From Prunella strophiata (taxonomy: Eukaryota; Chordata; Aves; Passeriformes; Prunellidae): a stretch of 64,000 bases of DNA. A program made the position numbers and the translations under genes. Below are positions 1 to 14,070 of the stretch, piece after piece. A model generated the notes under the pieces. It did no database searches. It saw only the letters and a program-made list of their open reading frames with translations, and had not been told where the DNA came from. The stretch is from the NCBI GenBank assembly GCA_036583965.1, contig JAZBQD010000027.1, positions 21,193,001 to 21,257,000 on the forward strand, given 5' to 3'. Positions within the stretch are counted from its first letter, which is position 1; every line of letters starts with the position of its first letter.

Positions 1-161
1 CAGCAACAACTAGGTACTTATTTAAAAAAAAAAAGAGCAAGGACCAGCCCAGGACTTCTCAAAAATCAAAAGGCACAGAAACCTGTCGTTAACAACACAG
101 ATAAAGTCAGTAGTTATAACAACAAGCTCTGAAATGTAATCTTGCTGTAAAAAGCCCATAC

Positions 162-290
162 CTTTTTACAAGTTCTGCTCCTAGCAGTGCTGACTCCATC
201 CTTCTTCTTCTCGGCAGCACTGCCAGCTGAAGTCGGTCTCTTCCTGTGTTCCTGGTCCCTCCTCTTATATTACTCAAATTCATTGGCGGT
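162..290 (-). promoter_or_regulatory. Speculative minus-strand promoter and short first exon
   Basis: Reading leftward there is CCAAT (286-282), a TATA-like ATATAAGAG (271-263), then an ATG at 199 in the context AAGAAGGATGG. Thirteen codons (MESALLGAELVKR) run into a fair donor, AAAAG|GTATGG, after position 162. I do not recognise the peptide. CCAAT and TATA are closer together than usual. VAV3 would be expected in this direction, but the peptide does not resemble its known N-terminus. Confidence 0.2.
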
Positions 291-299
291 ACCTGTGTC

Positions 300-3200
300 C
301 TATTAAGGGCACACCTGTTCTAAATCTTAGAAATCAGACCAGCTGCAACTCTTTAAGGGGGCAAAATTACCTTCAGTAATCTGAATTATCTCCCACAGAA
401 ACCAATGAAAATGGCAATGGAGGAAGAAGTCTTTGAAGTGTCACACAAGCTTATGCCATTCAAGTAAAATGCCATTCTGATAGTCGAAAACTAAAACAAT
501 TATTCTAACAAAAAGGAAATAAATAACAATTGAGAATATTTAAATGCAAGGCCAGGCAGTGGGCTCAGAGATAAGGATTTGTCCATCATCTGTTGGGGCA
601 CAGACAGCTTTTATTGGTGTGTTACAGCACCTTTCCTCAGCTGAATTTGCAGGGGACCCAGGGGGTGCTTTTGTCCTTTTGCACTCCACCCAACTGCATC
701 TTTGACACGTGAAGAGTAAGTGAGACCTAATTCCAACCTTTGCTCGTCGTTTGCATTTGGTAAATTTCTGGCATTTTTCACCCCGGCCAAGTATAATGCT
801 GGATGTGAAATGGGGATCACTTCCCCTTTTCTTGGTGCTGAATCCAGCTCTAAAGGCCCATTAATTCAATGTAGGAACAACAGTGTAGTAGGAACAACAA
901 AAACAAACCCCAAGTAAGAACTTCCAACCAAATGTTGCAGACAACAACAAGAAGCTTCACATGAAGCTTTCAGCTAAAGTGCTAGGGATTGCTGAACTGA
1001 GACTGCAGCTAAGAGCTGTTCTTTCTCCAGGTTGAACACATGTAGTTTTAAAGAACTCTTTGAAAAGACAAGTGGCATCTTTTTGTCCACTCTAACTTGC
1101 CAAGGTTAGTTAATGTTACAAGGCAAGAGCTACAAATCCTCAGGATATTTGATTCCTGCCCTTTCTGAACCCTAAAAGCACATCCCTCTGATACTGCTGG
1201 ACACCCAACAGGCTGCCACAGCAGCACAGGGGTATGCAGCCTCCACACAAGCACAGACAGCTACACAAATGCACATCAGCAGAGAATCAGCTGCTTGGAT
1301 AGAGGAGTGCTTCGAACACCAGGAATTTAGGGAGATTTTTGACTATCATTGCGAGAATTTCTGGATATTTAAATAATCTACTGATGAGGTTAAAGGAAGA
1401 GCTTCTTGGAAGATACCAGCTCTTACTTTATGTTAGTTATCATCAAAAACTGTAAGAACAAGGGGCTGCAGGTGTGAGTACAAAGGAAATAAGTGTTACA
1501 TTTGTATATTTTCCACAGAGAATAACCTAGGAGCCTGCAATAAATACAGTGGGCATGATGCTCCTTTTTAAGATACTGTGATTAATTTTTTTGCTAAAAT
1601 TCTTCCCAGGCCCTACTCTATTATGATAGATGAGCATATAAACATGTCAAATTTATCATTTCGTATTGCACTTCTTTCCTTTTACTGACCCACACCTGAT
1701 CACGTTTACAAGCAGATGTTTTACTTTGATTCTCTTGTGTCCATGTAGAGGATGAAGAAGTGACAGCTTGGGAATGAGTTTATCAAGCAATGTGAAACAT
1801 CTGCTTCTGTCTTCCAACACACACTCCATGCTTTACCTATTCACAGGACACACAAGTTTATATAAAATTCACAATTACACCCACCAAACTATGACAACTG
1901 TTAGTGCAATTATGATATAAACCTTAGTGCAGGAAGGAGCAGTTTCCTTAACCACCAATGTATTGGGTGCCTGTAATGCTCCATATGTTAAATGCCTCCA
2001 GAGCTTGATTGCATGTTCCACCATCACAGCCAGCAGATCCCTGGATAGCAGGGATAATAGAAAAGTCCACCACAGGAATGCCACTCACCCATTTTTGCCC
2101 CCCAGAAGAACCCTTGTGCCTGGACATGCAGTGGGTGCACTGCAGTGAGGCTGGCACACAGCAGAGGTCCATGCAGCACACAGGAGGACAAGGTGACAAC
2201 ACAGCTGTGCTGCTGGGCAGGCTTGCATGGCTATGCTGCTTCCCACACACCTCCTGGCAGGGTTCAGGGCCTGCCAGGGCAGCCCTGCACCTGGGGATGA
2301 GCTCCTGTTACCTTACAGGCATTCAAATTGCTGTCCTGCTGCTGGTGCCATTCTAATGAGTGGTTACACAACACCACTCGCCTGTGGTCTGGCTGTACCC
2401 TTTAGAAAAATAACTAAAAAACCCCCACAAACCCCCCACATTCTTTGTACACTAAGATTTTGTTACACAAATAGAAATCTTGGGTTAATGAGTCTCTAGA
2501 ATTTGAGAGCAGGTAAACAAAAGCAACCAAGCAAGAAGTAGGATAGTAGAGCTAATAAAAAAGACAAGCTAAAAAAACACATATACTAATGATTTCTGGC
2601 CTCTTTGTTTTCATTCATGAAATAACATGAATTTAAACTATTTAGGGAAGTGACCATCCTTCTAACAGACAGATTACATATTTAGGACTTAAAACAGATT
2701 GAAAGTGAAAATTTTGCAAAAATCATTGGGGAATTTAAATCCTTGTTTAATTGGCGCTTGCCTGAGGCTGCCAGGAATAATTAATAAGGCTAAATTTAAC
2801 TGCTCTGGCAGTGTTTTCCTTTCAGACACAGATCGTTCTGGCCAAAGCCCAGGAGATCTAAAGCAGGTCCATCTTTCCAGTGGTGCCAGGGAAGACCAGA
2901 GCTGGAGGAGATGTGATTCTGAAGACCTGCAACCATTTTGTGTTCAGTGGCACTGAAAAGCAACTCCTCTGCTGTAAGGTGCAGTTTCAGGCTGAAAACT
3001 CTTTTCAGTGTGGCTGCAAACCGGTGAAACCAGATGCAACCTGAACAGGCAGGTTTCCCCTTCTCTCCTGTGCTTTGGTGTGTGAGCTCTCGTTGAACTC
3101 ACATGCTCAGCTCAGGAAGGAGAGCAAACCCAGACACCACACAAGCAAGTGATGGAGGGTGAGTGCTGCTTGGGGTGTGGGGAACTTGGTTTTTTGAGAT

Positions 3201-6200
3201 GCAAAGTGGTGAGTGACCTTTGCAGCCCAGCATGAAGGTCGGTCTCCCTCAATTTCCTGCCTCTTACAGCCATGCAGGGGAAAGAGCAGAAGAAACAAGC
3301 ATAAACTTGTTATCCCCCTAATTTAATTTTAGCATCCTCCTCCCACTGTTTTTCCTGTGAGAAGTTCAGGCATCTGGAATAATACTGCTGCATTAAGAAA
3401 TGAGAAACAAATTGCTGAAGGGCACTGGGATTCAGGCAGTCTAACTCAGTGCCTTCTGCTGGCAAAAACAGCTGCCCTAAGAAAATCCACCCAAGATGCT
3501 GCCTCCAATTCTCGAGGTGCAAGGCCTAAATTTGAAGGCAAATCAGGCTCCCAGCAGAACATGATCACAGCAATCCAAATGGCTCAGCAGCAGCTGCAGC
3601 ACAGCAGCAGCTCAGGAAAAACTCAGGTAGAGGTGAAAACCAACCTGCCAGTCATGGCAGCAGGACCTAAGCAGTGGTGTTAGCTCACCGACTCTTTTTG
3701 TGTCCTACAGCAGGAAACCATGAGTCCAAAGCTCATCCCTGTTAGATGGCAACAACCAGCCCTGTCCCATGCACAACCTCAGCTTCTTCTTTCTCTACCA
3801 TGTAATTAAAGAGAAATAAAAGAATGACCCATAAAAGCCAATTGACTGGCAGTTTACGAATAGCTGTATTCTCATTAATTACCACACTGTTTAGCTGTGG
3901 GAAAGAGCACCAGGAGGTTTTACTGTTGTTATTTTAACACCAGAAATACTCCAAAGCTCATATTGGATGATGCATGTAACTGTTCTTCAAGGTACAGTGA
4001 AGAAAATAAGTACTCATAGCAAAGACTGTCTTGCACAAAATAAGAAAATTTCTATTTTGATCCACAGTGGGAGAAGAAAATGCTGCAGACATAAAAGTAG
4101 CTGTGCAAGCATCAAGGGAGCAACCATAGCATAGCAAGAACTTTAAATTATTTTAGCACTCCATATAAGACATGCTTTAAAACTCGGAACATACTATCCC
4201 TACTTAAAGAGAAAATGTGTTTTTGTGGTTAAGATGAAACTGGAAATTCAAAACACATGTTAATTCCTAGTCTGCATGACATGGGAGTAATTTGATTCTC
4301 TGTGTCCCAGTTCCTCACCTATAGCTAAAAATATTACCTTTTCTTTTTAAAGGCCCTGCCTTTTAAATTATCAGCTCACAGAGCAGGTATTACATCTTAT
4401 TTTGTATCGGGTACAGCATTAAGAATAAAGCTGGTACAATCTCAGATGGGCAAGACTATACTAAAAACTTAAATTTATATGGTAAGATTTTAATTTTAAC
4501 CTAATTCCATGTCAAGTCTTACTTGGGATGAACTTAAAGGAAAGACAATAATAGCATCACACCTATGTTTCATGCACTGTAATAACCCTTGGAAGAAAAA
4601 CATACCACAGAAAGTGAAAAAGAGATGCAATATGACTGTAAACCTTGCACTAACACAGCAATGGCTTCAGCTCACCTGTATACACTGTAAATGTGGAGCT
4701 GAGCCTTTTACTTTCAGTTGCTCCATCAGTGGCTGCCACTGCCATTGTGCCCTGTCACTTGGCACCTGCTGCCACCTCCTCGCCTGCTTCTCACCCCTCA
4801 GGTCTGCCCCACCACTGGAACCCAGCCTGAGGGAGCTGGAGGGTGGGGTGGGGGCATGCAGCAGGGCTGGGCAGGGCAGGGCAGGGAAGGAAAGCAGCCC
4901 TGCAGAAGCATTGCTTCCTGCCTGCCTCCCCTCAGGAACATGGGCTCCCATGGGGGTTACTCTGCTCCACTCCTTGCATCCTTCCAGTGCAGACACACCT
5001 CCTGAGTGGAGGATGTCTGACCCCTTTGAGCTGCTGCTCCAAACCCTGTAGCCTACAAACCCACAGTCCTCCTCCATGCCTGGGAACCAGCACTCAGCCT
5101 GTAGACCTGGGGGTTCCACGTGCCACACATTGCTTTGCATGCTTCCAGCCAAGATCCTGCCAAACCAGCATGATCTCTCCAAGCACTATTGCCTGGCCTG
5201 AAGCAGCTGCTGTCAGCCCCATGGGCAGCTCCCTGCACTTCCCTGAGCCCCAAGTGTCCCCTTGCCCCACAACATCCCTCCCCAGTGAGCCAGCACACTG
5301 CCTGCAGACTGCCCCTGTGTGCACAACCCAGCTGCCTCTGGACATGGCTCCCTCCCAGTCCATTTCCCTTCACCATGCTCACCACACCCCATGCCCTCGT
5401 CAGACATGCTTTTATTCTCCAGGCAAATGTAGGCAAAACATCTGCCTGCCACAGCCCCTTCCCAGCCCTCCATGCAGGCTCTCAGTCAGGCTCTCTTTGG
5501 AGGAACACCTGGCTCCTCTCCAGTGGGTGTTGCTGGCTAAGCTTGCTTTTACTGGGGTTGCCTATGGCAGCCTAAGCCAGGCCACTTCCCAGGGTCTTTG
5601 CTTCCCTGCAAAGCAGTCAGTCCTCATGGGCTGAGCCTGAGCAGGCTGCTTGGAGCACAGGTGATGGCTCCCACTGCCACACAGGTTAATAGAAAGACTG
5701 CTGGTGTTTCAACATCATTTGCAATTGCTGACTCCCAAACTAGCCTGGCATCTTGAGCTGTTAAATTCCCCATCAGTGACTTCCAGGGACAGTCCTCCAA
5801 ATTATTTGTCTGCTCAGAGCCCCAAGCTGGATCTCAAACCCATATTTCATATTCAAAATAGGCTAATCAGTGAATTTATAAAAAGAACTGTGGAGGCCTA
5901 GATGGCTGGCAGTACACACCGAATAATAATTTGAACAAACACTGCCTGCCTGTGATGATAAAGGACAATTGCACAGCAAACACATCCCAAATAGACTGCA
6001 GTGCAATCTGTCTCCATATAGCCCCATGAGTCATGCTGGGTTGGAAAATACTTTATAAATGCTAGTACTGGCAGGCAATAATTTTAATTAGATACGGCCT
6101 AATTAAAAAAGAATAGAGGCTTTTATAGTTCATGCTTCCCCAGTGTGTACTAGGGATCCCCACTGGTTGGCAAACAGGAAAAATGGTTGTATTATTTAAT

Positions 6201-9200
6201 AAGCACAATGTTATCAGCAGAGATTTAATGCATTTGCTCTGGCTCACCAGAGTGAATGCTGACTGGCCAGGGTACAGCCTGGATGGAGAAACATCACAGG
6301 CATTTCACATCTCCAGACAAGATCTCAAAATGTGCCAAAACAATGAAGTACACACAAGGAACTGGCTCAACCTCCTGGGTGTTTATTAAGCTGAATGTGA
6401 GTGTTAGACAGATTCACTGAGAATAAAAATTTGCCTAAAGCTGCAAAGAAGCACCTCAGGCTGATCAGCTTCTCTGCAAGCACAGAGTAACGAGGAGAGA
6501 GAAGTGATCCCAGTGCCCTCACAGCAGCTCTGTGCCTGCCCAGAGCCCACCCTTCCCAAAGAGGACCATGCATTCCTGGGGCTCAGAGCTGCCACCCTGA
6601 CCCTGGGGCCTCAGCCCTGCAGGGCAGAGATGGAACAGGCACAGAAAGAGGAAATCCAGTGCTCCCATGACCCAATCCACCGGCACCAAGGATTCCTCTC
6701 TCATTTTCACATGTCCTTGTGTAATGCTTCCACTCTTCTGGGAGAGGAAGCAAAAATACCACAAGAAAAAGCCCTTCCTGCAGTATTTCTGAGTAGTCAA
6801 GTCCAGGAAATAATGAAAACTACAGTGATGCACAGGCTGTTTGGGTTTCTTGTGTCCTTTTGCATTTCTGTCATTTCCTGTGTTTTTCACAGGAATATCT
6901 GAAGCCATAAGGAAGATAAGCCTGTGTATATGTACATGATAACATTAGAGTGGTAACTTCTCCCTGCACTTCTTTAAAATAATAGAAACCTTTAGTGAGT
7001 GAGGACTGTGCATCATGGTCACTCCATTGCCACAGCCAGACTGCTCAGTCTGCAGAACCTTGGATCCCAGGGATGCTACAGACTAATTAAAGAACATTAT
7101 TCCTGCTCAGAGGATCCCAGTGAGCCCATCTCACAGACCAGCACGACAAGCTGAAAATCTGCAGTGTCTCCCTGACAGCCTGCTGCTGTGCTACAATCCA
7201 AGGAACTCCAATGAGTTCAAGCCACCCTCCACATACCTGCCCTTGCATGTGAGGGTGCTGGGGGCTCCCCAGGGCCAGGACAAGAGGCTGGGGTCAGGAG
7301 TGGGAGGGCTGGGGTTGGCTGGGGCTGCCCAGCTCTGGCGTCGGAAGTTCTGCCTGAGAACAAGTGCTGCTCAGCAATCCTGTATTGATTTGCCTCACCC
7401 AAGGTCACCTTAGAAGATGATTTATACTAAGAAAATCAATTTTTCAAAAAGCCATTGCTGAAAGCAATGCTTGATTTCTAAATTCAGAGCACAGCTGGGC
7501 ATGTGTCTGAATTACCCAATTCTTATTAAAGGCAGAAGGAAATCTGTCCACTGCCATAGCTTTATACTGGAAACATACAATGAAATTTCTATCACTCACT
7601 ATTATAACTCAAAAAGACTTAAAAGCATAAGACTGCTTCCTTAATTTTCTGTATAATTCCTATAATGTTGGCTTTTCCCAACCCCACCTAAAGTTGCTAG
7701 CAGCATCTGCTTTGTCCTGGGAAGGAAAAAGGGGTTTTGAAATGCAGACCTTTCCAAGTATTTTGCCCCAGTTTCATCATTTCCTTCCTCAGTGAAACAT
7801 GCATATTCACCTCCTTTTTATTAACAGAGAATCAGATGATACTTAGTCATCTGTTACTCAAGGCTCTGCACAGATGTCATGCAATGTGCACAGGAACTCA
7901 GTAGTATAATGTCAGGAATAGTTACCTGCTTCCAAGTTCATTCATGTTTTTCTCCTGATGGACAGGCTAGATGCTGTACACACATAAATGTTCTGCATCA
8001 CTAGCTATGAAGGTCTCAAACATCTTTGAGCAAGTTCTGTTCAGCTCTGAGGGTTGCTCTTTGCAATGTCTGTGAGGACTCCCTTGAGTGCCAGAGTCCC
8101 CAAGGTGAATCCTCACACCATCCAGGGCACTGAAGTGGCTGCTGCCCTGGCTCGCTCCTGCCTGCAGGCAGGGTGCAACCAAACCAAAACACAAATGCCA
8201 CAGGAAGAGGTTAAACTGGAAGAGAGCAGAGTGGGGCAGAGGCCCTGGCCTGCTGTGGCCTGCCTGCAGCTCCATTAAACAATCACTGCAAGTTTCCAAG
8301 GAGGGTGTAAATAGTGTGATGATGGTTAAGGCACCTTGACGTGACATTTTCTTCTACTCACACCATTAACCAATGGCTGAAGGACGTGGGTAGAAGAGTG
8401 AGAACTGAGCTATGGGCAGAAGAGCAGAGGCAGAAGCTGAGGTCCCTGTAAACCCCATGTTCAGCATTCTCCTAAAGCTCCTGGAGGAACTGATTTATAC
8501 TCAGGGATTTTTCTTAAACTCTGTTTTGGAAATCTGTCCTCCCATCCAGAGCCTGCCAGCCAGAACTGTATATACCAGCTTGCTGCTTGCTCACCTTCCT
8601 TCAGACTGAGACCAGTGCTTTGCCAGCACTGGGACACCAGCTGATCAGGCTGCTCTGCCTCATGGGTGGCTGCAGGACACTGTGCTGGGGATTTACAATC
8701 TCTGTCTGTATTTTCATTACAGGAGAAGCTGAGCAGCACAGCATTTGTGCAAATGCATCCCGGTTCTGACAGCCAATGGCTGTGCATCCACACTTGAGCT
8801 GGATAAGGCTAAGCTTGCAATGTTATGTCACTATTCCAAGCATTTCCCTCCAAGACTTGGTCTGCCATCAGTATGTCTCCTTAGAAGGCTGGGAATCACC
8901 AGCCTCTTCCCTCCTTTACTCTCTTTCCTCACTCCACCTCTTCAGGCAATCACATAACTCTTGCTGCTCCAGTTTGCCAAACTGCCCCTCTGTTTGTAGG
9001 CAGGAGACACCATGGTCATCTCCTGTTACAAAGGGAATAGTAGTTGCAAGTACAATATCTTGCCAGTCAACCTGCACAGCTCCTCTGACCCACCACAGGT
9101 ACCTTCAAAGTCTGAACTACCATCCTAAAAAAAACTGCATTCTTAAAATAGTTTAAAACATATTTACACCTCAAAAAGTCGCTTAAATAATACATTAGTC

Positions 9201-12200
9201 TGTGATAGCTGCTAATTTTTTGAAGTCTTCACTAATGTACATATTTATGCACATAAAAATGTAATTATATGCTTTATATAGTCATTTATTCTCTTTTCAG
9301 TCCAGCATGATGAGCTGCCAGGGTGCTGTCAGCACTGCGAAGCACTGACGGCACGCGATGCCTGCGAGCTGCATCCAAGCACTTACAGAATGCACGTGTC
9401 AAGTGCTGCACATTTCCTGGTGTCAGCACCATTTGCTCAACACATGACAAACAAAAGGATGGGTTTAGGCTTTCCTGCTGATCTTCTTTTTCCAGAGAAT
9501 GGAGGTGTCTGTTCCTGAATCTATTAAGTGAAATACAGGTGAAGTGTTAAGATTACTGATATAAACTGAAGTTGTTACTGCAAACCTACAACACAAAACC
9601 TTCATAATTACATAAGTATAGAATGGTTCTCTGAGTCATCTCTAATTGGGAAGCATCACTGAAATGCTTCTACCAACACAGCTGGGCCTGGAGCAAGCAT
9701 TTATTAAAGCTCCTTAATCTGGGCTACTTAGCCATCCTTACTGAGGCTGTGTTCCTGCACTATGTGTTAAAGCCAGCGAGATGAGCTACATACACACACC
9801 AGCTGAAGGAAAGAGGGAAGACTGTGAATCCCCACCCTTGCAAGAATAATTAGACAAATATATCCCCACTCTCATGTGGTATCACAGTAAGTAAGTTTGG
9901 CAAGTATTTGCCAAGGTTATTCAGTGAATTAGGAGCTTCCTCATCACAAAAGCTCCTTTGGCCTTCAGCTTTGAATTTTGTATTAACCAATCCTGACTGG
10001 TTCAAGATGTGTTATAGGAGTTTTCTGGAGCCATTAGCATCTAAGTATTTTCACAATGTGTTTTCAGCCATCTGTGAGCAGGCTAACACAGCAGCACCGA
10101 CACAGAGAATCTGTCTCTGTGACTGGATTACAGAAATTCAATTACATGGTCCAGACAATTTTTTTTAAAGCATTTGCTTTACATTCCCATTCTGTGCATT
10201 TTATGTCCTTATCTGTAGGACAATGCTCTGTACTAACCTCGTGGTTTGCTTTTTCCTTCACACATTTAAATAATTAATTTTAAAAATGTATGCAGGTATC
10301 AGGACCAATCTGCCTCTAACTGAAAATTACAACATTGAAGCTCACAAATTATGCAATTTTGAAATTATGTGATTATGTGATGGGTGGTGAGGAGAAATAA
10401 GATACATCCATGTATTAAAATAAAAATACAGGGTAGAATTTCCTACCCAGTTTTACATTTGATGAAGTTAACCCTTGTTTTTTGTCCTATATCAACATTC
10501 TACCTAAGTCTACTGTATTTTAAGTCCAACTAGATGTTTTTATTCACCCTGCTGTTAAGAGAAGTGGATCCTGGTACCAAATTAGAAATTGAATTTATGA
10601 ATGCTGCCACTCATAAGCAAGGACCAAGCAGGGGTGGAGGATATAAGACTATGAAAACATGAAAACAACTCAGCTAAAACAACTGTAGGAAAGCAAAACA
10701 GCAAGCTTTATACAAATACTGAAATAAGGCTGCTCAGCCCCTTCTGTCTCTTGTAATGGTGTTATAAATCTTTTCCATCAGGAGGACTTTCCCCTTTCAT
10801 GATTTGAAATGCTGGAGATGTGTGACACAACAGAAGGAAGGAATTTAAGCAAGGTTTAGTAGAATCATGATGAAGAGTGAGTTTTCCCAGTCCTGTCGGT
10901 TTCACAGAGATATCAATGTTGCTAAGAGTTTTGCTTTGCAAATAATCCAAACCCAAAATTCTGCCAGGAAGTGTGTACTACCACTGAGAAAATACATTGT
11001 TGTGCAGCAGGGATACAGGCTTCCCAAATCCTCCCCAAAAATCCAGCTCCAGTATGTGGATGCTGAACCACCTGCGTGTGCATTGTGGTGTGTGGGTGAC
11101 AGATGTGGCCCAATAGCCCAGCAGGTACAGTTATGTCAAAATTATCATAATTCTACTAAACATTAGGGAGAAAAAGAAAGCAATAACGTTAATAAATATT
11201 TAATGTCCTCAGATCCTCCACTGCTGAAACAGGCCATGGCTTTCATAGCAGGGCCTGAGAATACCCCCAAGAAGGAAATCATGTCAGTTCCTCCAATCTG
11301 CTTGCCTGAAGCAAACGGACAAGGAATGATATTGATATAGAGGAAAAATAGGTCAGTTTTATCTCAGCTATTTTATGCAGCTACTTTCTAAGATAAATAA
11401 AGATTTCTAGTGAGGCAATCTCAGTTTCTGTATGGTATATTATATATTCCACTCATTCATCTACTTTCTAAGATGAAAGACCTGAGTGACTGCAGTGGGT
11501 TTGATAGAATATTAATTAATGCATAACACTCCAGTGTATAATTTAGCAATGGTCTAACCACATGATAGTCATAAATGCTAAATGATTATTCCTAAGCATA
11601 CAAGTTCTTCGTAGAGAAGCCCAAGAAAGCATGGCATCAAAAATTTAAATGTATGAACCCACAGAAAAAATTAAGAGAGAAAATAATTAAAAATACATTT
11701 TTTTAAAAAACTGAGAAACCTCAAAATTGTACCGGTGTCTACCACTTGTTGGGAGAGCCATGGACAGCAAATGCTTTATCCACAGTGAACACAGTTTCCC
11801 TTCCTTCTTAGCAGCTGGCTGAGAGGAACTAAACTTAGCAGGCCTGAGGTGTAGGAAACCAGATAGCACAGTGTATGGCTGGATAGGAAATACAGGGCTC
11901 AATGTGTTTGAGGTTAAGATTAAGCCCTGACTTCCTCTGGGTCTATTTTAAACGGTGGCAAATGATGGCATGCTCTCTTACAATAAAATGACAGATGATC
12001 AAAGGTCGAATATGATCTGTATGTCAAGCATTTGTAGAAGGACCTTTCTTTGGGAGACTGTGCAGGAAGCATTTTAACATGGTGTCTCATACTTCCCCTC
12101 ATCTGTGTTTGTTCAAAGCATACCAGTAAGTGGGGAAAGCTGGATGAATGGCTGCAGAGAACTGGCCAAGCAGCATGTGCCTGCACAAGGAAAACACTTG

Positions 12201-13995
12201 GGTTTGGACAGAGGGAAGGAAAGACCACCATGGTCCATTGCTCCTGTGAGGAAAACAGTAAGACAGCATTAGCTGTACTCACACTTCCAGGTGCAACACC
12301 TGGGAAGCAAAGACACAACATGTTGAGGCCATCTTCCCAGAGCCCATTCTGGAGGTAGCCAGAGATCAAAGCAGAAAAAGTGTAAAAAAGCAATTTGGAA
12401 ACCCCACTTTCTCCAGCATGCCATTTTAAATACAGTTTTGCAATGCCTATAGCAAACAGGATGCACAACTCAGTGTGTCATGCTGAATACAAATGGCACC
12501 CTTGCTAAGTTTGCTAGCATTATATATTACCCATGACTGGTGCTGAGGCAGCCAAAGGAGGATTTCACCTTTATGTGAAACTGAAAAACAAGAACACACA
12601 AGTCTTTATCCCAGAAAGTGAGGGGGTATCTGAACACCACAGCCATCCTGTCTGTCACAAGGCTCACTTCCTTCCCACCCTCTTTCTCATACCTAGAAAT
12701 CTGCAGAACAAAAGTCTGTGTTTGAAAATTCCTTTTAATCAAATTTTTCAACTTGCCTCAGGCAGTGTTGCAACAGTCCAGCAGCTCTGACCTGGAGCCT
12801 GCTGGCAGCTCTGTAGCTGCCCCTGCCAAATACTTGTCCTACTTCACTAAGGCAAAGGAAGATGTTGTGGCTTATTTTTTGCTAAGAAAGATAACTGGGA
12901 TCACTTTGCTTCTCTGAAAATACACAAGACCAAATTTATTAGTTACAGCAAGAGTTGAAAATAAAACTGTTCAGCCCACACTTTCTGAGGATCCTGCTAG
13001 CAGCACCTACTCTCATGAAAAATTGGTCATTTTTAAGTGCAGCTGTGTGGACTCTTAAAAAGCAGCACAAAGCTGCTTCCACTGAGATTTGACACTGGCT
13101 TAACAGAGCAGGGAGAATTTTTAAGTATAGAATATTAAATATGTATTTGAATCAGAAAAGCCTTTCCTGATGTTAAGTGGGTGGGAAATCAGGAGAACAT
13201 TTTATAAAAAAACATTGTGTTTTCTCTACACCCTGTCCTTCTGCCTCTGGCAGCACAGCCCATTGAACTGGACTCACAGGATGCCAGCAGGAGTCCTGGG
13301 CACTGAAGGGCAGTTTCAGAATGCACACTGTGGTCTAACCAGTGAGAGGTGAATATCCTCTGAAATGCTCTGTGTTGTACAGAGGAACACAGGTACCACT
13401 TCCCTGTGACCTTGCTAGGATTTGTCAGCTCCCCAAGTGGTTCTGTGAGCAGCATTGCACTGCAGCCAGCCCTGAGTGTGAGTGAAACCCCACAGAGAAG
13501 GTGGTGGGTGCACCCTGTTATAGGCATGCTGCATGTCCCAGTCCTTCCATGACCAGCAGCAGGGGACCACATTCTCTCCTGCTCAGGCAGCTCCTGCTGG
13601 GTTTCTCCAAGCTCCTACAAACAAGCAGGGTAAAGAGATGCCAGGCCACCACATAGAAGCAAACTGGCAAAAGGTATTTTACTGCTCTGAATAAAAGAAA
13701 TCCATCGGCAATGCAACCATGAGGAGGAAAAAAATAGAAATAATCCCACCTAGATGCACATGATAATAAACCTAGCATATGACAAACCATAGTTTTAGGA
13801 CTAGCGAACTTACCTACCTAAAAACTTGGGATCAAAAAAAATCCAAAACATTCTCATTTAATGTGAAGTATTCTTACCATCAGAACAACAGGAAAAAATA
13901 GTGAAGTTGCCATTTTGTGTTTAAGCAACTATGCTGTTCAATAAGTTTTAAGTTTGGGTTTTCACAAAACCCAGCTTTTCTGTTGTTTTTTTATA
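300..13995. other. Intergenic DNA without recognised genes
   Basis: No open frame here resembles a known protein and no coding exon was recognised. It includes a GC-rich but CpG-poor block at about 4720-5640 with a 263-codon chance frame, a small CAG-rich patch at 3582-3616, and a local CpG cluster at 9338-9396. No clear transposons were seen, though old copies could be missed by eye. Confidence 0.6.
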
Positions 13996-14004
13996 ATAAA
14001 ATAG

Positions 14005-14070
14005 TGAGGGCCCAGAACTGGACACAGGATTCAAGCTACAACCTCACCACTGCCAACTACAAGGGGAAAG
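14005..14070 (-). mobile_element. Small CR1 remnant, minus orientation
   Basis: GGGCCCAGAACTGGACACAG followed by CTACAACCTCACCACTGCC and CTACAAGGGG matches a short internal CR1 segment in reverse. No recognisable CR1 on either side. Confidence 0.65.

Noticed and set aside
11920..12468. 182-codon open frame on the minus strand
   Set aside because: No recognisable domain; Cys/Phe/Leu-rich composition and lack of context suggest chance.
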